From Closterium sp. Naga37s-1 (taxonomy: Eukaryota; Streptophyta; Zygnematophyceae; Desmidiales; Closteriaceae), in contig CANJKZ010000934.1 of the NCBI GenBank assembly GCA_947471745.1, positions 594,001 through 658,000 on the forward strand: a stretch of 64,000 nt of DNA. The letters run 5' to 3'. Position 1 is the first letter of the stretch; every line of letters begins with the position of its first letter. Of this stretch, positions 10,263 to 35,409 are shown piece after piece. The translations under genes and the position numbers were made by a program. The notes beneath the pieces are model-generated. The model did not search any database, had not been told where the DNA came from, and saw nothing but the letters and a program-made list of their open reading frames with translations.

Positions 10263-12274
10263 TCTGTTGCTGTTCCTGCTGCTCCACCTGTGTCGGAGCG
10301 TCTGCCTGCACGAGTGGCTTCAGCTCCTGCTGCGCATTCCCAGCCACACTCCCTATGCTCGGTAGGACGAGTTGGTATTGCTGACCTGCATTCTGCTGCC
10401 CTTGCTGCTGCTGCTGCTGCTGCTGGTGCGGCTGCTGTTGTTTCTGCTTGCTTCCTGCTGCCCCTAGCACGGTTGCAAGGTAAGTGCTTGGAATCTCGAC
10501 ACTCACTTGGAGTGGAGTCTGAGAGGTACTCTGAACCTGGACAGGTCCCCGAGAGAGGGACTTTTTAGGAATTTGCAACAAAGGGGACGAGGAGAAGTTG
10601 GGGATAGGGACGGAAATGACAATAGGGGAGGAGGAGGTGGTGGGTTGAGGGGCGGCTGAGAGAGTATGTGCTGCTGCTCCTTCTGCTGTTGCTCCTTCCC
10701 CTCCTGCTGCCCCTGCTAATCCTGCAACTCCTCCTGCCCCTCCTGCTGCTGCTACCCCCTTTGCTGCCTCTATTGCTGCAGCCACACCTGCAGCAGCTTC
10801 TGCAGAGGTGGCAGCTGCAGCCGAGCTCAAAACCGACTGGACAAAGGTCAACGGGGAGAAGTGCGATACAGGAGAGGGTGGATGTGAAATTGTTGCCGAA
10901 CCTCCCCCCCCAGACCTCCCCACAGGCTGCCCTGGTGAAGCCCCGAAGCTCCCTGCCGCAGCTCCGGAACTCCCTACCGAGCCTAACCTTGGGACTAGTA
11001 AAGCCGAGCCTGGCCTGGGGACTTGTAACGGCGAGCCTGTTTTAGCGACTAAGGAAGGAGAGACAGCAGCAGAAAGAGGTAGACTGCCGGAAGTAGCAGC
11101 TGCTGCTGCTGCGGCGGCTGATGCTGACACGGGGGGGATGGAGAGAGGAGTGGCGAGGGAGGGGGTTGGGGCGGCAGCACGTTGGGGAGTGGAGGGCGCT
11201 ACAGTGCCGAGTAACAGCCCCCCTGATGCAGAAGGAAGGCCGGAACCAGAGGGATACGTGGCATTGGCACCAGCACCAAAAGCAGTACCAGCAGCAGAAC
11301 CAGCACCGACAGGAGCAGTTGTAGCCGAGGTGGTGGCAACCAAAACAGAGGCAGCAGCGCCAGCAGGAGCAACACCAGCAGCAGCAGGATAGAACCCAGC
11401 AGGAGTAGAGGCAGCTGCAGCAGCTCCAGTTGAAGCCACCGCCCCAGCAGCAGTGGAAGCCAATGGCGCAGCAAGAGCAGCAGGAGCAGCAGGAGCAGTA
11501 TCAGCAGCATTAATGGCTGTAGCTCCTGCCACACCAGTAGCCATAGGCCCAGTGCAAACAGGCAGGGGCTGGGACGGGTTGGGGTCTATGCCCGCGTTAT
11601 AGAGCACCCCTTTAAAGATGTGCCCGCCGATCTTGACACAGGCGTGGTAGCCAAACTCGAAGTGCCCGTCCACAATGCCCGTCACCCGCACGCTCCTGAG
11701 GAGGGTCTGTGCCACCACCTCTGCTGGGAGTGCTGGTATGAGGGAGAGGAGTGGGGAGGGTTGAGTGGGATTGCATAATGATGAGCATGTGACTGCCGAT
11801 CTTGACACAGGCGTGGTAGCCAAACTCTAAGTGCCCGTCCACAATGCCTGTCACTCGCACGCTCCTGAGGAGGGTCCGTGCCACCACCTCTGCTAGGAGC
11901 GCTGGTGTGAAGGAGAGGGGTTGGGAGGGGTGCAGCGGGGTTGAGTGAGACTGTGCCCGTCCACAATGCCCGTCACCCGCACGCTCCTGAGGAGGGTCTG
12001 AGCAACCGCCTCTGCTGGGAGTGCTGGTGCGGGGCAGAGTGGCTAGGAGGGGGGGTGAGGCGGGATTCAGTGAAGAATTGGACGGGGGGCAGGAGGGGGG
12101 ATGTTTGGGGTAAACGAGACAATGTCAAAGTAATATTCAAGGAAACAGCCACCTCACCTTGAGTCTGTTGTGCAGGTGTTTCTGGAAGAGCCAGCAACGA
12201 TGGCTGCTGCAGTGGCTGCTGTGCCATCTGCTGCTGATGCTGCTGCAGTGGTGGTTGCAAAGGTGACTGCAACA

Positions 12275-12327
<53 letters not shown>

Positions 12328-13397
12328 TGCACGGGAGCCTGAGCTGGCTGCTGCAGCCCGACCTGCTGCTGATACTGAGACGGAACCAGCAGCAATTGCT
12401 GCGACTGAGATTGAGCTTGCCCTTGCCCTTGAGATTGCATACCCGTCTGGGCACTTAGCAGCGGCACCGCTCCTGCTATTTGAGGCTGCTGCTGCTGCGA
12501 AGGCTGCTGCTGCGAGTGCGGCTGGACGTGCCCTTGACCGGGCATTTGAACAGACACCTGGCCAGGCACCTGAGCCGGTACCTGCGCATGGGGAATGGGC
12601 ACCACCACAGACGCCACTGGCCCTCGCGCAGGCGACTGAGCCATGACAGGTGTCGACACCCCACTGGATGGCAAAAAGCTCGAGTTACCCAACGCCCCTA
12701 GAGCTCCACCAGGCGCCACCGCAGCAGGTCCCATCGCAGTAGCGACATCAGCAGATACAGCAGCAGTGGTAGCGGAATACGGCACTGGCATGGGTATGGG
12801 TCCCCCCACGGGTGACTGCGACCCGCTGCCTCGCGCGCGTTTCGACCGCGGCGGTACAGGGCGCATCGTCGCCGCCATCGCCCGCGCGGCGGATTCCATC
12901 TGCTCGCGCTTTCTCCGCTCCGCCGCGGGAACCCACGTGCTGCGGATGTGCGTCGAGCAGTTGAATCCGCGCGCCTTGCAGCACGTGCGGCAGCGGCGGT
13001 ACGGGCAGTCGCGCTTGGACGCGTTTCCGCACTCCATGCACGAATTGCCCTCGCGGAAAATGGCCGGGCCCAGGGGTTGGATGACTGGGAGGGTCACTAC
13101 TTGCTGCTGACCCAGCTGCTGCTGCTGCTGCTGAACCTGCTGTTGCTGCTGCGAGTGCTGCGGTTGTTGTTGCTGCTGCGGTTGAGTCCCCATGGGCAAC
13201 GGGACTATAACGGGAGTGAGCGGCTGTTGGAGCTGCTGTAGCTGCTGTTGTGACTGTAGCGGCTGCTGTTGCTGTAACAGTTCCAGCTTTGGCTGAGATA
13301 GTTGTTGCTGATTTGGCTGCGGTGATTGAGCCGGGCCGCCAGGAGGAGCTGGAGGAGGAAGAGGGGAGATAGGTGCGCCATCCGCTGCAGTCGCCAT
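9814..13397 (-). CDS. SHI/STY/LRP1-family (SRS) RING-like zinc-finger transcription factor, two exons
   Basis: Exon 1 is 13397-12158 (413 codons plus 1 nt; donor CAAG|GTGAGG) and exon 2 is 11723-9814, giving about 1,050 residues. The N-terminal 115 residues are Pro/Gln-rich. Residues 120-147 form the diagnostic SRS zinc finger C-x2-C-x7-C-x4-C-x2-C-C-x6-C ([24 protein letters not shown]), followed by [15 protein letters not shown]. Exon 2 opens with the IGGH dimerisation domain ([18 protein letters not shown], then [16 protein letters not shown]). The rest is Ala-, Ser- and Gln-rich with no other domain. SRS proteins bind DNA and regulate auxin biosynthesis genes in land plants; here that role is only inferred. 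Land-plant members are usually 200-400 residues, so this one is two to three times larger. A run of about 19 Gln lies near 12276-12325. Confidence 0.92.
11724..12157 (-). repeat. SRS intron with two acceptor-side copies of exon 2
   Basis: The intron contains the start of exon 2 twice: about 11973-12012, reaching GIVDGH, and 11790-11890, reaching [15 protein letters not shown]. Each has its own CTCCYAG acceptor. Skipping to either would stay in frame for a while, but only 11723 continues to the complete IGGH motif. Confidence 0.88.
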
Positions 13398-15123
13398 TGC
13401 TGGTTACCCCACCACTCACGAAACTGTCGGTCGCAAACCGACCACTCACAATCCCGTTGTATTTGTTAAAGCAAAGAAGAATCCGCTAGCCGTATTCTTG
13501 GCCTTTTCTTGAAGAACTGCGGTGCAAAACGGCCGCTTTTACTTTTAATGATCCGCGATTAATCTTGTCCAGAAAACAGGACTGGCGTATGAACGAACGA
13601 CCGAGTAGAGCTTCATGTTCAGAACGCCATTGGAATCTGAAAATCGGGAAAATGGAACACCACACAGGAAAAGATAAACAAAAGGGAATAGGTATGAGAG
13701 AACCACACACACCATGGTAGGGTCGATGCAGAGGTTCCTAACGAAGGATTGACGCGTCGCGCAGCGATTCGCGACGATGAGAAGCGGCACATTACGGCCG
13801 ATTCTCAAATCAAAGGCGTCTTTTGGATAACTCCAAACATATTTCACGGCACTTCCGAAAACACCCAGCTAAGGAACCGAAGGACATACGACGGGATTAT
13901 GACAAAAAGCGTTGAATTCAGTAACAATTGGAAACCGCGTGACGGGAGATAAGTTAAAAGCGGACAAGAAAGACTCGGCTAAAAAAGATTCGCGTGGCGA
14001 CGAGGCTCGGAAATGACGACCAAGGACAATCAATCACTCAAGAGATTAGCCAGAGAGAAGGTGACACAAAAACTCACGCCACAATCGTAGGATTCATGCA
14101 GTGGAAGCGGAGGGAGGGAAAACGGAAACTCCTAGGTCAATCTAGCCTAGAAAGCTACGACTAGCTTCTAGAATGAGGTGGTAGGGAAACCCTAGTCCTA
14201 GATGACCTGCACGGCTAGCTCTCTACGCCCTGGGATTGGCTGTCGGAGATTCCATGAGGATAGGCTAGGGACAGACTAGGCTGGGCAGAAGTGTTGGCGT
14301 GGTTTCATAACTCGTCTTCAATATCCGTAGCGTTAGGAAGGGATACAGTGTGGTGAAGTGCCGTTTTTTTTCAGCCCTGGAATGGCAGCCCTTGGTTCTT
14401 CCAAGGCCAGGCTAGTAATATCTCAACGGAAGAAAGGAGACGACATAACGACAAACTGCCCGTGGGCAAAACAAAATATTACCCATAGGGAATGGCATGC
14501 CACCCGGGCAAAACGAAGCGTCACCCTCGATTCCGTTGAGAGATACAGGGCAGGGGCAGTCGGCCTTTCCATCCCACCAGTGTAGAATTAGCCAGCCAAA
14601 GTCGGTCCACTGGCAACGTTGATCGTCCGGCCGTCAACAAAAAATATAACCCTGTCTCTGGATGGGGTCAAATCTTCGCATGTTTGGGCTTGATTCTCCC
14701 AAGGCACATGAATTCCGCACAAGGTATACTTTTGCTGCTGACGGGCAAATGACGGACCGTCGGGCTTCTTCGACGGCCCAACCGACAGACATTCATTTCA
14801 ACTGTACCCCAAGGTGTAGTCCACGCTTGTGTGGTTGAGCAAGTTTTGGGGGGCTGGCTTGTGGGCAGCGTGTTTCCGCTTTGTGCTCGTGGCTTGTCGG
14901 GAATCAACGATAGGATTTGCATTCATACGGTCGAGTCGACGGTCAAAGTGTGTATGGATGAAGAATGACGTTGTATTGTACAATTACACCTAGGAAATAG
15001 AGCCGAGACATGAAGAGAGATAATATCCGTGGTGAAATTACTTGAAACACGTATATATAATCATGTCTGAGCTGGTTGCCCACGGGCAGAAGTGCATGGG
15101 CTTGACCACAGCATTATGCACTG
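13398..15123. other. Divergent intergenic region, SRS side
   Basis: SRS 5' flank, about 1.7 kb. No reading frame with recognisable homology and no long tandem repeat was seen. Confidence 0.5.
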
Positions 15124-15126
15124 TAA

Positions 15127-15289
15127 GGGCTGGTTATTGGCTGGTGTCTAGCTTCGGGCCAAGGTGCTTGACACGAGGTAGAATTGACGGGCATGAGGCA
15201 AAATCGAAAATTCGTGTCAGACCTCGCTGGAGGGGCCTGACACCAAGGGAAACTTGGCCCAAAGCTAGGCACCAGCCAAGAACGCACCC
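15127..15289. mobile_element. Tourist-like (PIF/Harbinger) MITE, TAA target duplication
   Basis: A 163 bp element begins GGGCTGGTTATTGGCTGGTG and ends in the reverse complement of GGGTGCGTTCTTGGCTGGTG. The inverted repeats extend about 45 bp with mismatches. TAA flanks both ends (15124-15126 and 15290-15292), as expected of PIF/Harbinger insertion. Confidence 0.78.
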
Positions 15290-15498
15290 TAAGTGTTCGT
15301 CCTTTCAACGAATTTACGGGCGGCAATTTTGTCCACTCCAGCTGTGAGTTCACGAACTTCACGCGTGTGAATTTGCGTTCTGCGAGATTGCAGAATCCGC
15401 AACACCCATGTTGCACGCGTTCTGTCCACACCGCTGTGCACCTAGGCTCAGAAGCTTCCATTTTTCATTCTGTCCTTCTGTGGCTGCCGAACTGGGCC

Positions 15499-16402
15499 GG
15501 GCAAAGATCATACTAGGGCCTAAAAATATCAGAGACGTGGTCGAAGTAGGGCCGGGTGTGTCGCACCCCTAGTACGCGGATCCGAAGCTGCCCAAGCCCC
15601 TAACCAGACAGCCCGAGCCAGGCCTACGTGTCACATCATCCCCCCCCCAAAAAAATGTTGACGGATTTCGCTAGTACCCCTAGCGACATCCAACCCAGTA
15701 AACACCAACTTTATTTTGTGGTAGTCGCCCTTAAAATTAGATTTTAGCCTTAACGTGTTATCGCATTGACGATTAAAAAAATACCCTCAGCTACAGAATT
15801 TCTTCGAGGAGGAATCAACCCTAAACACCATTCGACAAGGCGTGTAGGGTTTTATTATTTCTGCGCCGTTGCTTCCCAAAGACTGGTATTTTAATGAAAG
15901 GTCTCTACATCTAAAAGTTTTCATCGTTTGTTCGCTGCCCAGAGTTAAAGCCGGCGGCCCAAATTGTTCATGCTTTTAAAAGTTGACCAGAGGGAGTTTT
16001 TCTGGTGTGGGCTTTGGCGAGAGTTTCCGATTTCGTCTAGGTTCGTTTTTTTCGCGAGACCCAGCCAACCCTCGGTTTTCCCCCTGGTGAGTGAATCTGT
16101 CTTCGAAAGTCCCAAATTGCAAGTGCGTGACTTTCAAAAGCTTGGACACTCAACTTCGTCAAGTTTTAAAAACTTGACCCTCGCGGCCCGCAATTTGGGA
16201 CGCGGGCTTTAATAACATTTCTGACGGAATGCTTCTGCTCAGTTCTCGTCAGACAAAATGCTGTCACTTATTGACGAAGCGCCTGGGTGAGGCCAGAAGT
16301 TGGTTAGGGCTAGGTGCGGCCCAGGCTCGACACTTTGCGACACACCCGGCCCTACTTCGGCCACTTCTCTGCTATTTCTCGGCCCCAGTTTGATCTTTAC
16401 CC
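15499..16402. mobile_element. Mutator-like MITE 1 (904 bp), 9 bp TSD AACTGGGCC
   Basis: Long imperfect terminal inverted repeats start GGGCAAAGATCATACTAGGG on the left and GGGTAAAGATCAAACTGGGG on the right, and both continue to GAAGTAGGGCCGGGTGTGTC. Perfect 9 bp duplications AACTGGGCC lie at 15490-15498 and 16403-16411; 9 bp is typical of MULEs. It has no transposase. It shares inner blocks with the second element at 16485. Confidence 0.85.
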
Positions 16403-16484
16403 AACTGGGCCCTAGTGCGCTGTGATAGCATCAATTCACAATTTGTTGGCTTATCGCGTGAGCCTCTTTTGAAATTTGGATTAG

Positions 16485-17048
16485 GGAAATGATCAAAAAG
16501 GGGCCCCGGGGTAGCAGTAAAGTGGTCGAATTGGGGCCTCGTGAGTCGCGCCCCTACTACGTACCCCCGAAGCAACCAGCACACGTGGTCAGTTAGGCCG
16601 AGCCTGGCCTTCTCGCCAGGTCACCACCTACTGGCCTGGGGTTGACGGAATTCGCTAGTGACTCGTCATCGTAAATTACCCAGAAAAACAATCATTTTAA
16701 CCCAAAAACAACAACAACGCAATGGCACAAAAAATAAACCCCATTCGGATGGCATATGATTGTGGAAGCATCAACCCTAAATACCGTGCGGCAAGATGTT
16801 TAGGGCTAAGGCCCCTTCGAAGGCATGACGCACGAGAGGAAAATTCGTCAATTTTTAGATGTCGAGTCAATTTTTTCGTTCGTCAAGGAGGAATTCGTCA
16901 CCTTGTGTGGTCAGGTCTGACGGAGTGCGTGGATGAGGCTAGAAATTGGTTGGGCACAGGTCCGGCCTAGGCTCGACTCCTTGTGAAACACGAGGCCCCA
17001 AGTTGGCGACTTTTCTAGAGCTCTGGGGCCCCAATCTGATCATTTCCC
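16485..17048. mobile_element. Mutator-like MITE 2 (564 bp), 9 bp TSD TTTGGATTA
   Basis: The termini read GGGAAATGATCAAAAAGGGG and GGGAAATGATCAGATTGGGG, with longer inverted similarity around GGGGCCTCGTG. Exact 9 bp duplications TTTGGATTA lie at 16476-16484 and 17049-17057. Inner blocks such as GTTGACGGAATTCGCTAGT and ATCAACCCTAAATACC match the element at 15499, so the two are relatives of different length. Confidence 0.85.
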
Positions 17049-17057
17049 TTTGGATTA

Positions 17058-18479
17058 TCAATCCACGAACCTAGCCCTGCACACTGCATGCATTCTGTCT
17101 ATTACAGAATGCGCCTATGGTTGAATGGTGGATTTGACTTCCGTGCCATCACCCGCCCAACCCCTTTCACTTTGACGTGTTTTTCCAAATTAGTAATTGC
17201 TTGACCACAACAAACGATTTACCACTTCGCCAGTAGTATCGTTGCGAGCGACGCCGCGTAGTGGTATCCGTGGGCAAATCAGCAAAGGGAGAGACCGATA
17301 TCAGCGTCCTATGGTCAGCGCCCCTGACCGTAGGGCACGCTGAGACGGGGAAGGTTGTCGTTATCATAATTAGGGAACTGCGAAACGCCATGGCAGAAGG
17401 TCGAGTCAGAGGCGGTTGGAATAGGCACGTGACGACACGCAATGCGAAGCAGACTCGGAAGAAAAGGGGGAGAAATGTTGAGACTACAGCGGGAGGTCCT
17501 GTAATTTGCTCCGCCGCGGTGCTATTCCAGGGTGAGAGTGACAATAACGAAGTGCGCCGCTTTACAGACCGAACGCCACGTGCCGATCGCCGCGTTACGC
17601 GCGCGCGGCTCGCGCAGGGGCTTCCCCCAGCCCGTTTCCCCCCACCCTCGTCCCGTGCGTCTTCCCCACGCCGTCCCCGCGCAAAACGAGTCGTTTACCA
17701 CTCCCTTTCCTCATCCGCCTCACTGAGGGAAAATAAGCTAAGGCTCTATCCGCCGTCCCCGCGCGTCGCCGTCTCCCGTCCGCCTCCGGCGCCAATTCGT
17801 TTCCCCCCCGCCCCCGCTCCGTGCCGCCGCCATCCGGCGCCCCGCTCTGGGTCGTTTCCCCAACCGCCGTTCCCCCACTGATTCCCCCCAATTCGCCGTT
17901 CCCCCATCCGCTTCCCTCAGATCATCTGAGTCCCTCATGATGAGACATCCGCCTCCCTCCCCATCCGCCTTCCCCTCATCCGCCTCCCTACCCCATCCGC
18001 CTCCCCCTCATCCGCCTTCCCCCCATCCGCCTTTCCCTCATCCGCTTTCCCCCCGATCAGCCTTCCCCTCATCCGCTTTCGCCCGATCAGCCTTCCCCTC
18101 ATCCGCTTTCCCCCGATCCGCCTTCCTCATACCCCTTTCGGCCATCGCCTTTCCCCCATCCGCTCCCCCATCCGCATTTCCTCTGCCTTTCTCCCATCCG
18201 CCTTCTCCCCGTCCACCGTTCCGCCATCCGCCTTTTCCCCCATCCGCCGTCCCGCTTCCTCCGTTCTCCAATGCGCTCTCCCCACATGTCTTCCCCGATC
18301 CCTACCTCCCATCCTCCTTCCCGGCTTCCGCGTCCACATCCCCTTTTCCCCACCCCCCTCCCCCTCATCCCCCTCCCCCGCATCCGCATTCCCCCCAGTC
18401 CTCCCAATCCGCCTTACACCGAATTCGACTTCGCTCATCCGCCTTTTCTACATCCGCCATTTCCCCCCATCCACCTCGC
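17058..18479. other. Upstream region of the histidine kinase, with a pyrimidine-rich minisatellite
   Basis: 17060-17860 is GC-rich, CpG-rich toward 17590, and may contain the promoter and the missing first exon(s) of the kinase. 17870-18440 is a degenerate minisatellite of CATCCGCCTTCCCC-type units. A reading frame of about 250 residues runs through it (start 17937), but the composition explains it, so I do not call a gene. Confidence 0.5.
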
Positions 18480-18780
18480 CCAGCCTCCTGGTTCACAGTG
18501 CTGGTGGTGGCGTGGGAGTTGTGTGGGCTGGTCGTGGCTGCCCCCCCCCCCCCTGATAAGCTCTCCTTTCGCTCCCCCCACCATCTCTCTCCCCACTCTC
18601 TCCTTCTCCACTATCTTTCCCCCATCCATCTCGCCCAGCCCCCTGGTTCACAGTGCTGGTGGTGGCATGGGAGTTGTGTGGGCTGGCCGTAGCGGCATGG
18701 CTGTTGTGGGATCGGCACGCGCAATACGAGAGCCGCAGGGAGGGGGCGCTGGGCGTGTGGTGCAAGAAGCTCGCATTCCC
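18480..18780 (+). repeat. Two acceptor-side copies of the first recognised kinase exon
   Basis: 18480-18545 and 18637-18775 repeat the acceptor and start of the TM1 exon (PWFTVLVVAWELCGL..., and in the second copy to DRHAQYESRREGALGVWCKK). The complete exon is 18884-19065. Confidence 0.85.
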
Positions 18781-18883
18781 ATGCTGCCCCCTATCTCTAC
18801 CCCCTCTCTCTCCCCTCTCTCACCGCTCGCGTTCCTTCGCCTCCCCTCCCCCCCTCTCTCTCGCGTTCTCACCCCTCTCCCAG

Positions 18884-32824
<13,941 letters not shown>

Positions 32825-33511
32825 CAATGACTGCTACCGCTGTAGCGAGCGGTGGAAGGGCATTTGGGAGGGGTGGGTGGGCGGCGAGCAGGTGGGAGCG
32901 GAAGGAATGAGTGATAGAGTGACTGCTAGCGTCTGAGAGAGCGTACAGTGCTATCAGTCACTCCCAGTGCGCTTCCACCGCTTCCTCTTCGCTCCAACCA
33001 CTCTTCCCCATTCATTTACTAAGTATTAATAAAAACTGGTAAAAGAGGTCGGGGCTTATGATTGGGTAATGTCTTATTGCCCCTTCCACTCGCGCCTACA
33101 GTGGATCGGTCTTGTCTTCACGAGGTCATTCCACCTTACTAGTGAGCAACACCCGGTTTCTTAGCCGACTCAAAAACAGCAACACCCAGTTTTTGAGTCA
33201 ACTCAAAAACTCGCGCCTACAGTGGCGGCGGTCTTTTCTTCACGTGGTCATTCCACTTTACTAGTGAGTCGTGTTTTGAGCCGACACGACTCTATTCTTC
33301 ATGTGGTCGGTCATTCCACTTTACTAGTGAGCAACACCCGGCAACTGTTGGTGTTGTTACACGTTGCTGCATGGGCTCGTTCAACTGCGCCTGGATCACG
33401 GAATTCGTTGAAAATTGCCCAAGATATGCATGGCTTCTTTCGTGATTTCCCCGGTGGTGGGGAGGGGAAGGCTCAAATGCTGTCGAAGTCGAAGCGATTT
33501 ATGGTTCGATA
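32825..33511. other. Kinase 3' flank with a three-copy stuttered mini-exon-like repeat
   Basis: 33088-33146, 33210-33269 and 33292-33335 repeat a segment reading CCTACAG|TGG... to ACTTTACTA|GTGAGT, with acceptor- and donor-like ends. It may be part of another, unrecognised gene that the mobile elements cut off. A short frame after it was not recognised. Confidence 0.45.
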
Positions 33512-34882
33512 CCGTATTCCCGCGGATATAAGACCCCCCCAAAATGGAACACCCCCGGGTAGCTAATACGGGGGGGAGTGTTTATTAAGGCTCGAAATCG
33601 TTATACCCCCCTTTTGAGGGGTGAACAATAGAAGACCCCCCCCCCCTTCCTCTATAGGGGGGTTTCCATGTAGATTTTTAATCAACAATTTAAACCGAAA
33701 CATGTTATGATGCGTAATTGGACTGTCTGAGGGTGGAATCGCAGAGACAGGGGGTCAATCTGCTGCGCCAGGGGGCGAACTTGCTGCGCCTAGGGGGCGA
33801 ATTTGCTGCATCAGGGGGCGAATTTGCTGCGCCAGGGAGGCGAATTCGCTGCGTGAGGGGGGGATTTTGCTGTCAGAGGCGAATGCGTTGTGATTGGTCA
33901 AGGGTTTCTGGCAACGCTGTGACCAGGCCCTCAGATTCGTTTTGGGCCACACTTTCTCATCAGTGTTGGTCCAAAAAAAAAACTCTGTCAGGGTCGTTAC
34001 AAAAATAAACCCTGAAAAATCAGTGTTGTCACATAAAAAAAAAACTTTCTTATCAGGGCTGGTACATTTTTTAACGCTGATGTAACCAGCCTTCATCATA
34101 ATGTGATGGGAACGGGGGGAGGAAGACAGTGGTGGTGCACCAATGGTGGTCCAGGTTAGGCAATCGCGTGTGCTAAAGGTCTCTGTTTTGTCACGTTCAA
34201 ACATACGAGACAAAATCAGACAAGCGCTCGCAAGCAACAGTCGGGAATGTTCCTCAACAACCTTTCGGGAGCGTTGCGCAGTGCCACGTCACCCCACGCA
34301 TTCTGTCTTGCACTTCGCCAATCAACAAAAAGTGAAATGAAGAGTCGGTTTAAACCAAACAAATGGTGTCTGAGGCGAGTCTGACAAGATAAAGATAAGG
34401 GGGGTGTAGGAAACAGCCCTAAGATGCCGTTTCACGTGATTGACGGTGACGGCGAAATTTTTGGGCGATTTTTTTTGCCAGATTCATAGAATCTAGGCAA
34501 TTTCGCTAACAAGGTTGGCCCCACTACTGTATGATTCGAATCAGGGTCCCCTAGCAAAAGTAGGCTGACATTTCAGGCCTGGTACAAGAAAGTTAGCTGA
34601 AAAAACAGTGTAGGCATGAATAAAAAAACTTTCTCATCAGGGTTGGGACCTAAAAATACCCTGAAAATCAGGGTTCAAAGACAAAATCAGGGTAAAATTC
34701 CTGAAATCTGAGGGCCTGGCTGTGACTGGTCAAGGGTCATTCCAAGCGAACAACGATTCGCTCTCTTGTTGCTCGCCAAAAGCAGACCAGCAAGTTCAGT
34801 ATTAACAGTTGTGTTCAAAACACTAAAACAATTTGTGTCATATGAAAAAACCCGAGTAGTATTTTTTTTTTCTTTTGTTTAG

Positions 34883-34915
<33 letters not shown>

Positions 34916-34934
34916 CCTATGCGGGGGAATACGG
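33512..34934. mobile_element. Non-autonomous pogo/Tigger-like element with a hAT MITE inside
   Basis: The termini are CCGTATTCCCGCGGATA on the left and the reverse complement of CCGTATTCCCCCGCATA on the right, each next to TA (33510-33511 and 34935-34936). It has no transposase. Its inner part includes five 22 bp units like AGGGGGCGAATTTGCTGCGC (33745-33865) and a 33-base C run at the right. Confidence 0.7.
33924..34718. mobile_element. hAT-like MITE (795 bp), 8 bp TSD GCTGTGAC
   Basis: The ends read CAGGCCCTCAGATT in inverted orientation, flanked by exact 8 bp duplications GCTGTGAC (33916-33923 and 34719-34726). Subterminal motifs such as CAGGGT and TTTCTCATCAG repeat in both halves, as hAT subterminal binding sites do. 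No transposase was seen. Confidence 0.85.
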
Positions 34935-35091
34935 TAAGAACTTTTTTTGTTTACTTCAAACCTCTTGTTTTGAACCCACCTCGTTTGTACCGTAAGCCCC
35001 CGGATAGTAGTGCCCCTGGGGGTATAAAAAAACACTGTTTTTTAGGGGGTGCGCTTATAATCGAGGATTTTTATAAGCGCCGGCGCTTATA
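34842..35091. repeat. Left part of the ~610 bp duplicated target (copy 1)
   Basis: Starts ATGAAAAAACCCGAGTAG inside the preceding Tigger-like element and runs to the TA where the large Tigger inserted. It continues at 53245-53617. Copy 2 is 59274-59883, uninterrupted and about 1% different. Confidence 0.85.
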
Positions 35092-35409
35092 CCGTATACT
35101 CCCGGACAAAACACCCCCCCATAATTGTACACCCCCGGGTAGCTTGTGCGGGGTGGGTGTTATGGGGAGCCTCGTTTCTACCATACCCCCCTTTTTGCCT
35201 GATTCTCTATAAGACCCGGGGGGGTGTTATGGGCGGCAAAAATACTGAATTTGCTTACTGTACATTGCATACAGGGTACTTTACAGGTACTACAGAAGTA
35301 ATGTGCCAGCACATAGTCATCGACAATGTCACCTAGACTGCAGAAACATCACCACAAGAGCACCTCACATCCACAATTTCACCTAAAAAAACTCTATACA
35401 AAGTGCCTT

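Noticed and set aside
17261..17881. 206-residue frame upstream of the kinase
   Set aside because: GC-rich sequence without recognisable domain or splice link to the TM exon; possibly untranslated leader, not supported as a gene.
17937..18692. 250-residue Pro/Ser/His frame as the kinase N-terminus
   Set aside because: It reads through a CATCCGCC minisatellite, and the copy of the TM exon it enters is a partial duplicate in the wrong frame for TM1.
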